Shown one piece after another: positions 1 through 6,385 of a DNA stretch of 8,791 bases. Source of the DNA: an uncultured Selenomonadaceae bacterium (GTDB lineage: Bacteria; Bacillota; Negativicutes; Selenomonadales; Selenomonadaceae); contig CAJOFG010000024.1 in assembly GCA_905233965.1 (NCBI GenBank), forward strand, positions 1 to 8,791, written 5' to 3'. The translations under genes were made by a program, and so were the position numbers. How positions within the stretch are numbered: the first letter of the stretch is position 1; each line of letters starts with the position of its first letter. The notes below the pieces were generated by a model. That model made no database searches, was not told the origin of the DNA, and saw nothing but the letters and a program-made list of their open reading frames with translations.

Positions 1-1111
1 GAAAATTGAAGTTGCTTTTGTTTCCACAAATTCAATCACGCAAGGCGAAACCGTCGCAAGATTTTTACCGTTCTTGAACGTCGATTACAATTTCGCTTGC
101 AGAGCTTTTAAATGGGACAGCGAATCAATTCAGAAAGCCGCCGTTCACTGTGTCATTATCGGCTTTGCAAATTTTGAACGCGACGAGAAAATTATTTTTG
201 ACGGTGAGCAAAAAATTTTTGCCGAGAATATAAACGGTTACCTTCTCGACGCTCCGAACATTTTAATTTTGAGCAGAAATAAACCTTTGTCCGATGATGT
301 GCCGCAAATGGTTTACGGAAATAAACCTGCCGACTGGGGAAATTTAATTTTGTCGCCGGAAGAACGTGACGAATTGATTTCCAAAAATCCCGGTGCCGAA
401 AAATTTATCCGTCCGCTTTTGGGTGCCGAAGAATTTTTGCACGACAAAAAAAGATATTGCCTGTGGCTCGTCAATGCAAATCCCGGCGAATTGAAAAAAC
501 TTCCTCTCGTTATGAAAAGGATTAAAGCTTGCAAAGACAAACGCTCCCAAAGTATCGCCGCAGGTATCAGAAAATTTGCAGATACGCCCACACTTTTTGC
601 CCAGATTACTCAGCCTGAAGGAAAAAATTTTATTCTCGTCCCGCGTCATTCATCGGAAAACAGATGTTATTTGCCGATTGGATTTTTAAATTCGGACAAC
701 ATTACCAACGACGCAGTGCAAATTATTCCGGACGCGACGATTTATCATTTCGGAATTTTGACTTCGTCGGTTCACATGGCTTGGGTTCGCGCGGTTGCCG
801 GGCGTTTGGAAATGCGGTACCGGTATTCAAAGGACATCGTTTACAATAATTTTGTATGGTGTTCGCCGACCGAAAGTCAGCGCAAAAAAATAGAGCAGAC
901 CGCTCAAAAAATTTTGGACGTTCGGGCGAAATATCCGGACGCGACGCTTGCCGACCTGTACGACGAAAACACAATGCCGCCGGACTTACGCAAAGCCCAC
1001 GCCGAGAACGACAAAGCGGTTATGGCGGCTTACGGTTTCGACAAAAATTTATCTGAATCGGAAATTGTCGCGGAGTTGATGAAGTTGTATAAAAAATTTG
1101 CGTCAACATAA
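1..1111 (+). CDS. MmeI-like class I SAM-dependent DNA (adenine-N6) methyltransferase / type IIL restriction-modification enzyme, C-terminal part (5' end outside window)
   Basis: The open frame runs from base 2 without a start codon and leaves 369 residues, so the N-terminus lies off the left edge. A TTG at position 74 is in frame, but the family-conserved segment FVSTNSITQGE lies upstream of it, so it is not the real start. That segment is the strand that follows the catalytic NPP(F/Y) motif in MmeI/DnmA(YeeA)-type adenine methyltransferases. Numbering from base 2, a target-recognition-like region follows: LLGAEEF and RYCLWL (about 139-156), YLPIGFLNSD (223-232), and RYRYSKDIVYNNFVW (272-286). 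The C-terminal helical part has LADLYDENTMPPDLRKAH (316-333) and ends in LYKKF. These features match the MmeI family closely. The catalytic methyltransferase motifs and any N-terminal nuclease are not visible, so a complete restriction-modification enzyme and an orphan methylase remain equally possible. Base composition resembles the neighbouring genes, so I see no strong sign of recent transfer. Confidence 0.88.
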   Translation, partial: KIEVAFVSTNSITQGETVARFLPFLNVDYNFACRAFKWDSESIQKAAVHCVIIGFANFERDEKIIFDGEQKIFAENINGYLLDAPNILILSRNKPLSDDVPQMVYGNKPADWGNLILSPEERDELISKNPGAEKFIRPLLGAEEFLHDKKRYCLWLVNANPGELKKLPLVMKRIKACKDKRSQSIAAGIRKFADTPTLFAQITQPEGKNFILVPRHSSENRCYLPIGFLNSDNITNDAVQIIPDATIYHFGILTSSVHMAWVRAVAGRLEMRYRYSKDIVYNNFVWCSPTESQRKKIEQTAQKILDVRAKYPDATLADLYDENTMPPDLRKAHAENDKAVMAAYGFDKNLSESEIVAELMKLYKKFAST

Positions 1112-1122
1112 AAGTCGGCGAA

Positions 1123-1150
1123 AATATTTTTCACGTCGCAGAAAAATATT
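1123..1150. repeat. AT-rich perfect inverted repeat after the methyltransferase stop
   Basis: The 10-base arm AATATTTTTC (1123-1132) is followed by 8 loop bases and its exact reverse complement GAAAAATATT (1141-1150). It starts 11 bases after the methyltransferase stop. It could fold as an RNA hairpin and help end or protect that transcript, but the stem has only one G-C pair and no T-run follows, so it would be a weak terminator. A protein-binding palindrome is another possibility. Confidence 0.35.
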
Positions 1151-1226
1151 AAACGCCAATTATTTGTCAACTTTTTAAAAATTGCAAAAATCTTTCCGGT
1201 TATTTGTGAAATTTTCGGAAAATATC

Positions 1227-1255
1227 TTGACGCAAAAAGCCAAAAGTTGTAAGCT
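1227..1255 (+). promoter_or_regulatory. candidate sigma-A type promoter for ldh
   Basis: A TTGACG box (1227-1232, 5 of 6 to the -35 consensus) is separated by 17 bases from TAAGCT (1250-1255, a poor -10). Transcription would start near 1262, about 55 bases before the ldh start codon and at the beginning of the leader hairpin. The -10 is weak, so the assignment is tentative. No better-spaced pair was found in the 205-base gap. Confidence 0.35.
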
Positions 1256-1259
1256 TTCA

Positions 1260-1293
1260 ACCGGGAGATAAATTTTTCCCGGTAAGTTTTTTT
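1260..1293 (+). terminator. leader hairpin with T-run upstream of ldh (attenuator, read-through terminator or 5'-end stem-loop)
   Basis: ACCGGGA (1260-1266) pairs perfectly with TCCCGGT (1277-1283) around a 10-base loop. After three bases comes a run of seven T (1287-1293). This has the form of an intrinsic terminator, yet it lies downstream of the best promoter candidate and only about 10 bases before the ldh ribosome site (1302-1308). It could stop transcripts arriving from the methyltransferase gene, act as an attenuator of ldh, or form a protective stem at the 5' end of the ldh message. The structure is seen in the sequence; the role is inference. Confidence 0.55.
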
Positions 1294-1316
1294 GTTTGAA
1301 AAGGGAGGATTTTAAC

Positions 1317-2276
1317 ATGGGCAATCGCAGAAAAATTGTTGTCGTCGGTACTTCCAACGTCGGTTCGGCAGTGGTAAACAAACTCGCAGACTTCCAGTTG
1401 GCATCAGAAATTGATTTGATTGACCTCAATCAGGACAAAGCTTGGGGCGAAGCAACCGACTCCAGCCACGCAACCGCTTGTGTTTACAGCACAAATATTA
1501 AATTCCGCGCAACCAATGACTACAGCGTTTGTAAAGACGCAAACATCGTCATCATCTGTGCGGGTCCTTCGATTCGTCCGGGCGAAACTCCCGACAGACT
1601 CAAACTCGCCGGCACAAACGCGAAAATCATGAGTTCGGTTTTCGGCGAAATTCAAAAATATACCAAAGACGCGATCATCATTTTGATCACCAACCCGCTC
1701 GACGTTGCAACTTACGTTGTCAGCACCCAATTCGATTATCCGCGTGAAAAAATTCTCGGCACCGGCACAATGCTTGAAACTTATCGTTTCCGCCGGATTC
1801 TCGCGAACAAATACGAAGTAGACCCGAAAAATATTAACGGCTACGTTCTCGGCGAACACGGAAACGCAGCTTTCGTTGCCTGGTCAACGACCGGTTGCGC
1901 CGGTTTCCCGCTCGAAAAACTTGATGAATATTTCCATCATGAAGAACCGCTCAATAAAGCGGCAATCGAACAGGAACTCGTTCAAGTCGCTTATGACGTT
2001 ATCAACAGAAAAGGTTACACGAATACCGGCGTTGCAATGGCGGCGGCACGTTTCGTTAAATCCGTCCTTTACGATGAGCACACAATCCTTCCGTGCTCCG
2101 CAGTCATGAACGGCGAATACGGAATTACCGACGTTGCACTTTCCATGCCGCGTATGATTTGCGCAGACGGCGTTATGCGCGTATTTGAAGTACACCTCAC
2201 CGATGACGAACTCGAAAAAATGCACAAAGCCGCAAAATCCGTCCGCGATGCATTGACCGGCGCAGGCATCAAATAA
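1317..2276 (+). CDS. ldh: L-lactate / L-2-hydroxyacid dehydrogenase (LDH/MDH superfamily, HicDH-like)
   Basis: The 319-residue product is a cytoplasmic NAD-dependent dehydrogenase that would reduce pyruvate or another 2-oxoacid to the L-hydroxyacid, regenerating NAD+ in fermentation. The start is ATG 1317, eight bases after AGGGAGG; an in-frame upstream TTG (1296) overlaps that ribosome site and is rejected. Visible parts: Rossmann loop GTSNVGSA (11-18); acidic Asp36 ending strand 2, which favours NAD over NADP; substrate loop RPGETPDRL (87-95) with two more residues than the usual LDH loop; ITNPLDV (124-130) with Asn126; LETYRFRR (153-160) with substrate-binding Arg157; and GEHGNAAFVAWS (179-190) with catalytic His181. 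GEHGN rather than GEHGD, and the longer loop, resemble L-2-hydroxyisocaproate dehydrogenases, so the substrate is not certain. Residue 154 is Glu where the family usually has the Asp that pairs with the catalytic His. The gene has its own leader and terminator, so it is probably monocistronic. Confidence 0.93.
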   Translation: MGNRRKIVVVGTSNVGSAVVNKLADFQLASEIDLIDLNQDKAWGEATDSSHATACVYSTNIKFRATNDYSVCKDANIVIICAGPSIRPGETPDRLKLAGTNAKIMSSVFGEIQKYTKDAIIILITNPLDVATYVVSTQFDYPREKILGTGTMLETYRFRRILANKYEVDPKNINGYVLGEHGNAAFVAWSTTGCAGFPLEKLDEYFHHEEPLNKAAIEQELVQVAYDVINRKGYTNTGVAMAAARFVKSVLYDEHTILPCSAVMNGEYGITDVALSMPRMICADGVMRVFEVHLTDDELEKMHKAAKSVRDALTGAGIK

Positions 2277-2300
2277 TTTTGAAACAACCTCGAACGAAAT

Positions 2301-2327
2301 AAAAAAAGCCGGTCGATTCTGACCGGC
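2301..2327 (-). terminator. intrinsic terminator of the minus-strand operon (downstream of hisG)
   Basis: GCCGGTC (2308-2314) and GACCGGC (2321-2327) form a perfect 7-base-pair stem with a 6-base loop. Read on the minus strand, the stem is followed directly by seven T (complement of 2301-2307), the form of a Rho-independent terminator. It lies 34 bases beyond the hisG stop. On the plus strand the same stem has no T-run after it. Confidence 0.75.
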
Positions 2328-2330
2328 GGA

Positions 2331-2362
2331 ATGTCCCTCTTGACGGAGGGGCATTTTTTTTT
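2331..2362 (+). terminator. intrinsic terminator of ldh
   Basis: ATGTCCCTC (2331-2339) pairs with GAGGGGCAT (2346-2354), nine pairs including one G-T wobble, around a 6-base loop, and nine T follow (2354-2362). On the minus strand the wobble becomes an A-C mismatch and there is no T-run, so this stem suits plus-strand transcription only. The last T bases overlap the hisG stop codon (2361-2363). Confidence 0.8.
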
Positions 2363-3002
2363 ACAGAAATTTTTTCAAATCGTTCACCATTGAATTTATC
2401 CTGTCGAATTTTAATTTGTAACTCACCCGGTTTGCAATCAGCCGGGCGGTCAAATCGGTTATGGTGACAATCTCTTCCAAATTGTTTTCGCGAAGTGTCG
2501 TACCCGTTTCGACAATATCGACGATGCTTTCGGAAAGTCCGACAATCGGTCCCAATTCGATAGAGCCGTTTAATTTTATGTATTCCATTTGCATACCGCG
2601 CCCGGCAAAAAATTTTTCGGCAGTCTTGGGAAATTTCGTTGCAACCCGCGTGTGCGAATAATCTTCAAGTCGCGCACGTTTTTTTTCTGTCGGAACGGCC
2701 ATCATCAACCGGCATTTTCCGAAACCCAAATCCAAAAGTTCATAAATATCTTTTTCGGATTCGGCGATAACGTCCTTGCCGATTATCCCCAAATCAGCCG
2801 CGCCGTACTCGACGTAAGTCGGAACGTCGGCGGTTTTCGTTATGATAAATTTCAGTCGCTCCTCCTCGTTCGTGATTATGAGTTTGCGCGATTTTTCGTG
2901 AAGTCCTTCCGCAGTCACTCCGATTTTTTTTAAAAGCTCCGTCGATAATCCGAAAAGTTTTCCTTTCGGTAATGCTATCGTCAAAAAATTTTCGTTCGAC
3001 AT
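2361..3002 (-). CDS. hisG: ATP phosphoribosyltransferase, short form (catalytic subunit HisG-S)
   Basis: The enzyme joins ATP and PRPP to make N1-(5-phosphoribosyl)-ATP, the first and feedback-controlled step of histidine synthesis, in the cytoplasm. The 213-residue length is that of the short form, which lacks the C-terminal regulatory domain and in known cases needs the HisRS-like partner HisZ for activity. Visible family segments: IALPKGKL (9-16), GAADLGIIGKDVI (67-79), LGFGKCRLMMAVP (92-104), the PRPP-binding stretch DIVETGTTLRENNL (162-175) and the C-terminal IANRVSYKLK (189-198). The ATG at 3002 follows a strong GGAGGAGG site. It is the last gene of the minus-strand operon, 23 bases after the unknown membrane-anchored gene. 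No other his gene and no hisZ are in the window, so this hisG sits apart from its pathway here. Confidence 0.95.
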   Translation of the reverse strand: MSNENFLTIALPKGKLFGLSTELLKKIGVTAEGLHEKSRKLIITNEEERLKFIITKTADVPTYVEYGAADLGIIGKDVIAESEKDIYELLDLGFGKCRLMMAVPTEKKRARLEDYSHTRVATKFPKTAEKFFAGRGMQMEYIKLNGSIELGPIVGLSESIVDIVETGTTLRENNLEEIVTITDLTARLIANRVSYKLKFDRINSMVNDLKKFL

Positions 3003-3025
3003 TTATTTCCTCCTCCAAAATTTTT

Positions 3026-3475
3026 TTACCACCGTAATTTTCTTTGCCACGCGACAAGACCTTGAGGACTTATCGGCAAATCTATCGTCTGTCCGTTGTC
3101 GTAGTAAAACCTTATCCGAATTTCTTTCGCCAGGAGCAAGTCTTTCAAAGCGGACTTCGGAAAGTTGACGAACAATTTATTTTCATGAAACATTTTTCCC
3201 GGCGTTTGCTTCGTCGCGGCGGGCATTTCCCAAGGAGCTCCGTCGGTGAAGAGCATCGCTTTCGGCAAAAGTTTTGCTTTGTCGTAACGATAATCCCACA
3301 AACTCATAACCGCGCCTTCCAATTCTCCGTTCACGTCCCGCGAAACTTGAAAGTCGATGTTCGCGTACTCCTCCAGCGTTTCCGCCGACCTGTGGTCATA
3401 ATGCCAGGTGTATGACGTGCCGAAAATTCCGAGCAGGATAAGCACTATTCCTATTCCCAAAAAAATTTTTTGCAT
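3026..3475 (-). CDS. unrecognised small membrane-anchored protein
   Basis: I do not recognise this 149-residue protein. It begins with MQK and then a hydrophobic stretch at about residues 4-20 (IFLGIGIVLILLGIFGT), which could be a single membrane anchor or an uncleaved signal. There is no lipobox Cys. The rest is soluble-looking and rich in aromatic residues, with several Trp and Tyr and a hydrophobic/charged alternation near the end (IRIRFYYDNGQTIDLPIS, about 115-132) that suggests beta strands. The C-terminus is basic (QRKLRW). The likely topology is a short cytoplasmic end, one membrane helix and an outer-face domain. The start ATG 3475 has GGAGG at a good distance. The gene lies 21 bases after the CYTH gene and 23 bases before hisG on the same strand, so it is most likely co-transcribed. 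No catalytic motif is visible and I assign no function. Confidence 0.8.
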   Translation of the reverse strand: MQKIFLGIGIVLILLGIFGTSYTWHYDHRSAETLEEYANIDFQVSRDVNGELEGAVMSLWDYRYDKAKLLPKAMLFTDGAPWEMPAATKQTPGKMFHENKLFVNFPKSALKDLLLAKEIRIRFYYDNGQTIDLPISPQGLVAWQRKLRW

Positions 3476-3496
3476 TACAACCTCCGTTGAGGATTT

Positions 3497-3949
3497 TTAT
3501 TCGCCGACCAAATTTGAATTGAAATATTTCGGATCGTCGGAAACTTCTTCGCCGACCCAATCCGGCAATTCGACAAATTCATCCGGCGCGTTCAATTCGA
3601 CTTCGGCGAGAATCAAACCGGCGTGTCGTCCCTCAAAAATATCGACTTCCCAAATTTTTCCGGCGTGTTCGATTTTGTAACGAACCTTTTGCAAAATTTT
3701 TTTCCCGCAGAGTTTCAAAATTTCTTCCGCGTCCGCAACCGGAATTTCGTATTCAAATTCTTTTCGCACAATCCCGACGTTGGAACTTTTCACCGTGAGG
3801 AAGGCGCGATTTTTTTTCACGCGAACTCGGACGACACAATTTTTTTCCGTCGCCAAGTAGCCTTGCGAAATTTTTTCTCCCTCCGGCAAATTTTGCGCGG
3901 AGAATTTTTTTTCGTCAATCAAAAATTTCCGTTCAATCTCTGTTGCCAT
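3497..3949 (-). CDS. CYTH-domain protein (probable inorganic triphosphatase / thiamine-triphosphatase-like)
   Basis: The 150-residue product is a single CYTH domain, a tunnel-fold family that hydrolyses triphosphate compounds such as inorganic triphosphate or thiamine triphosphate with a metal ion; some members make cyclic AMP. The diagnostic ExExK signature is present at the N-terminus as EIERK (4-8). Further matches are QGYL (29-32), RVRVKK (41-46), LTVKS (51-55), the acidic FEYEIP (65-70), KVRYKI (88-93), WEVDIFEG (100-107) and AEVEL (115-119), whose Lys, Arg and Glu residues line the tunnel in this family. The start ATG 3949 shares one base with the rlmN stop (TAATG) and has GGAG seven bases upstream. 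A longer in-frame start at 3988 would lie inside rlmN and add residues before the signature, so it is rejected. The true substrate cannot be read from the sequence. Confidence 0.87.
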   Translation of the reverse strand: MATEIERKFLIDEKKFSAQNLPEGEKISQGYLATEKNCVVRVRVKKNRAFLTVKSSNVGIVRKEFEYEIPVADAEEILKLCGKKILQKVRYKIEHAGKIWEVDIFEGRHAGLILAEVELNAPDEFVELPDWVGEEVSDDPKYFNSNLVGE

Positions 3950-4989
3950 TATTTTTTCTCCAAATTTTTCCGGCGCAACCGGTCGCAAGCCGCGTCAATG
4001 TCCGCGCCCGGCTCTTTGCGAATCGTCGCGTTTATTCCGTGCGTGTTGAGGAAGTGGAAAAATTTTTGAATCGCGTTGTGAGTCGGCTTTTGAAAATTTC
4101 TTTCGTCAACCGGATTTAACGGAATCAAATTCACGTTCGCCAAACGCCCGGAAAGAATTTTCGCAAGTTGCCGGGCGTGTTCCTCCGTGTCGTTCACTCC
4201 GCCGAGCAAAATATATTCGTAAGTCACGCGGCGACCGGTTTCCTCAGCGTAATCGTCGCCGGCTTTCAAAAGTTGAGTGAGATCGAAAATCGAGTTGACC
4301 GGCATAATTTCCGAACGCAATTTATCCGTCGGCGCGTGAAGTGAAATCGAGAGCGTCACCGGAATTTTTTCCTCAATCAATTTGTAAATGCCCGGCACGA
4401 TCCCGCAAGTCGAAATCGTCACTTTCCGGTAACTCAAGCCGAGCGTGTACTCTTCATGGAGCAGACGGAGCATTTTTATCACGTTGTCGAAGTTCAGCAT
4501 CGGTTCGCCGGTACCCATTATAACCAACGTGTCAACCTTTCGATTTTCCCGGTGCAAAAAATTTTCGGCGAAAATAATTTCTTCCAGCATTTCGCCCGCC
4601 GTCAAATTCCGTTCCGAATTTTTCAAAGTCGAGGCGCAAAATTTGCAACCCATCGGACAACCGACTTGAACGGAGATACAAATTCCGGTTCCGTAATCGT
4701 GGCGCATGATAACCGTTTCGACTGCCGCGCCGTCCGGGAATTTCAGCAAAAATTTTGTCGTCAAGCCGTCCGAGGAATCGAGTTGCCGAACGACTTCCGC
4801 TGACCGGACGAAATATTTTTTCGCCAAGTCCTCACGCAAATTTTTTGAAAGCTCCGTCATGTCGTCGAAGGAAGTCGCGCCCTGCCGATACATTCGCCCG
4901 GCAATTTGTTTCGCCCGGAATTTCGGCAAGTCGGAAAGTTCCGTTTCCAATTCCGGCAAAGTCATTCCGAATAAATTTTTCTTTTCCAT
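3949..4989 (-). CDS. rlmN: dual-specificity RNA methyltransferase RlmN (radical SAM)
   Basis: The 346-residue enzyme methylates C2 of adenine 2503 in 23S rRNA and of A37 in some tRNAs, using S-adenosylmethionine and a 4Fe-4S cluster. The radical-SAM cluster motif is CPMGCKFC, with Cys111, Cys115 and Cys118. The two extra cysteines of the methyl-transfer mechanism are also visible: Cys104 in the ICIS segment and Cys335 in GADIDAACDRLR (328-339), the position methylated in known RlmN. GTGEPMLN (159-166) is the SAM-binding GEP segment, and LSISLHAP (213-220) and IPLNP (289-293) are family-typical. The N-terminus carries the usual small RNA-binding domain, and the length is normal. It starts at ATG 4989, overlapping the rsmB stop by one base as TAATG, with AAGGA upstream, so its translation is probably coupled to rsmB. 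Both neighbours in this order fit a ribosome-modification operon. Confidence 0.97.
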   Translation of the reverse strand: MEKKNLFGMTLPELETELSDLPKFRAKQIAGRMYRQGATSFDDMTELSKNLREDLAKKYFVRSAEVVRQLDSSDGLTTKFLLKFPDGAAVETVIMRHDYGTGICISVQVGCPMGCKFCASTLKNSERNLTAGEMLEEIIFAENFLHRENRKVDTLVIMGTGEPMLNFDNVIKMLRLLHEEYTLGLSYRKVTISTCGIVPGIYKLIEEKIPVTLSISLHAPTDKLRSEIMPVNSIFDLTQLLKAGDDYAEETGRRVTYEYILLGGVNDTEEHARQLAKILSGRLANVNLIPLNPVDERNFQKPTHNAIQKFFHFLNTHGINATIRKEPGADIDAACDRLRRKNLEKK

Positions 4990-6275
4990 TATTTCCTTTC
5001 CATTTTCGCAACGAAAAATCCGTCAGTGCCGGTGTCGTGCGTCAAAAAAAGTTTTTTGTCGGTAAGGTTGAAGTCCGGGTTTTCGTCCAGAAATTTTTCG
5101 ACGACTTCATCATTTTCCCGGCGCAAAATCGTACAAGTCGAATAAACCAGAGTGCCGCCGGATTTTACCGCAGTCGCCGCGCCGTTCAAAATTTGAAGTT
5201 GCAGCTCCGGAAGTTTTGCAATTTCGTCCGGATTTTTTTTCCACCGAACATCAGCCTTTCGACGAATCACGCCCAAGCCGGAACATGGCGCGTCAACCAA
5301 AACTTTGTCGGCTTGCCCGGAAAATTTTTTCCCTGTCTCCCGTGCGTCGATTAAAAGCGGCTCGATAATTTTTATTCCCAAACGGTGCGCGTTCTCCCGA
5401 ATGTGTTGCAATTTCATTTCGTAAATGTCAGCCGCGACGACCCGCCCGGAATTTTTCATCAACTCGGCAATGTGCGTTGCCTTCCCGCCGGGCGCGGCGC
5501 AACAGTCGATAACGAAATCGCCGGCTTTCGGATTCAAAACGTGCGCGGCGTACATGGAGCTTTCGTCCTGGACTTGACACAAACCGGTTTTAAGCGGTTT
5601 GAAATTGTCCGGCGAACCGTAATTTCTGCAGACAAGTCCTTCCGGCGCAAGTTTCGACTCGGTGACTTCCGCGCCGATTTTTTTCAACTCGAACAAAATT
5701 TTTTCGCGTGTCGTCTTTAAAAAATTCACGCGCAGACACAAAGGCGGTTCGATGTTGTCCGTTTCGCAAATTTTTTTCGCCGCATTGAGTCCGAACTCGT
5801 CGATTAACAAATTCACCAGCCAAAGAGGGTGGAAAGTTTTCAGCGCGATTGACTCCGGGCTTTCGTCGTCCGGGAAGTCTGATTTTTCCGGCTCGCGAAC
5901 GGCAGAACGCATCACACCGTTTACAAATTTTGACGCACCGATACCGGAAATTTTTTTCGCAATTTCCACCGACTCGTTGACGGCGGCGGAGTTCGGGACG
6001 CGGCTTAAAAAAAATATTTGGTAAAAGCCGACGCGGAGCAACGACAAAATTTTTTCGTCAACTTTTTCCGGCGGACGATTGAGGTACTTTGAAATTTTCC
6101 AATCCAACGATTCGCCGGTTTTAATCGTGCCGTAAACCAACTCGGTGCAAAATCTTCTGTCCAAGTCGTTCAATTTTTCCCGGCGCAAAATTTGAGCAAG
6201 CGCGACGTTTGCATACGCGCCTTTGCAGGTAACTTCGTAAACCGTTTGCACGGCAAAATATCTTGCTTTGTCCAA
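4989..6275 (-). CDS. rsmB: 16S rRNA (cytosine-967-C5)-methyltransferase RsmB
   Basis: The 428-residue enzyme methylates C5 of cytosine 967 in 16S rRNA with S-adenosylmethionine. An N-terminal NusB-like helical RNA-binding domain (about 1-140) has KGAYANVAL (18-26), DRRFCTELVYGTI (39-51) and KFVNGVMRS (116-124). The catalytic domain has CAAPGGKATHIAEL (259-272, SAM loop), DAPCSGLGVIRRKADVRW (328-345) with Cys331, and YSTCTI (378-383) with Cys381; the two cysteines are the catalytic pair of this family. I chose TTG 6275 because AAGGAGAG (6284-6291) lies eight bases upstream, the next residues DKARYFAVQTVYEV match the usual N-terminus, and the length is normal. The open frame continues upstream to an ATG at 6398, but that ATG lies upstream of the predicted transcription start and would add 41 unconserved residues. 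It is the first gene of the minus-strand operon. Confidence 0.95.
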   Translation of the reverse strand: MDKARYFAVQTVYEVTCKGAYANVALAQILRREKLNDLDRRFCTELVYGTIKTGESLDWKISKYLNRPPEKVDEKILSLLRVGFYQIFFLSRVPNSAAVNESVEIAKKISGIGASKFVNGVMRSAVREPEKSDFPDDESPESIALKTFHPLWLVNLLIDEFGLNAAKKICETDNIEPPLCLRVNFLKTTREKILFELKKIGAEVTESKLAPEGLVCRNYGSPDNFKPLKTGLCQVQDESSMYAAHVLNPKAGDFVIDCCAAPGGKATHIAELMKNSGRVVAADIYEMKLQHIRENAHRLGIKIIEPLLIDARETGKKFSGQADKVLVDAPCSGLGVIRRKADVRWKKNPDEIAKLPELQLQILNGAATAVKSGGTLVYSTCTILRRENDEVVEKFLDENPDFNLTDKKLFLTHDTGTDGFFVAKMERK

Positions 6276-6283
6276 AAGAAATT

Positions 6284-6291
6284 CTCTCCTT
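6284..6291 (-). promoter_or_regulatory. ribosome binding site fixing the rsmB TTG start
   Basis: Read on the minus strand this is AAGGAGAG, eight bases before the TTG at 6275. No ATG or GTG at suitable spacing shares the rsmB frame, so this site decides the start. The TTG may set a lower rate of translation than an ATG would. Confidence 0.7.
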
Positions 6292-6385
6292 CCGAAACAA
6301 AATAATTCGTCATTTCGTTTTGCCAATCCTCCCGAACGGGAAAATAAAAAAATTCGTCGAAACTCCTTTATTTTTCTGCGGCTTA

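Noticed and set aside
1204..1223. Possible Rex (redox repressor) operator upstream of ldh
   Set aside because: TTGTGAA matches one half-site, but the expected mirrored half (TTCACAA) is absent; the right side reads GGAAAAT.
1884..2354. 156-codon minus-strand open frame opposite ldh
   Set aside because: It is antisense to conserved dehydrogenase sequence, runs through the ldh terminator and has no recognisable domain.
3949..3988. Longer start for the CYTH protein (MRPVAPE...)
   Set aside because: It lies inside rlmN, puts extra residues before the N-terminal EIERK signature, and has a weaker start context than ATG 3949 with its GGAG site.
4755..5354. 199-codon plus-strand open frame across the rlmN/rsmB junction
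   Set aside because: It lies opposite strongly conserved rlmN and rsmB coding sequence and its peptide looks like low-complexity antisense translation.
5113..6191. 17-base direct repeat TTTTCCCGGCGCAAAAT at 5113-5129 and 6175-6191
   Set aside because: Both copies lie in the same frame of rsmB and encode the peptide ILRRE in conserved contexts; codon preference explains the identity and there is no array.
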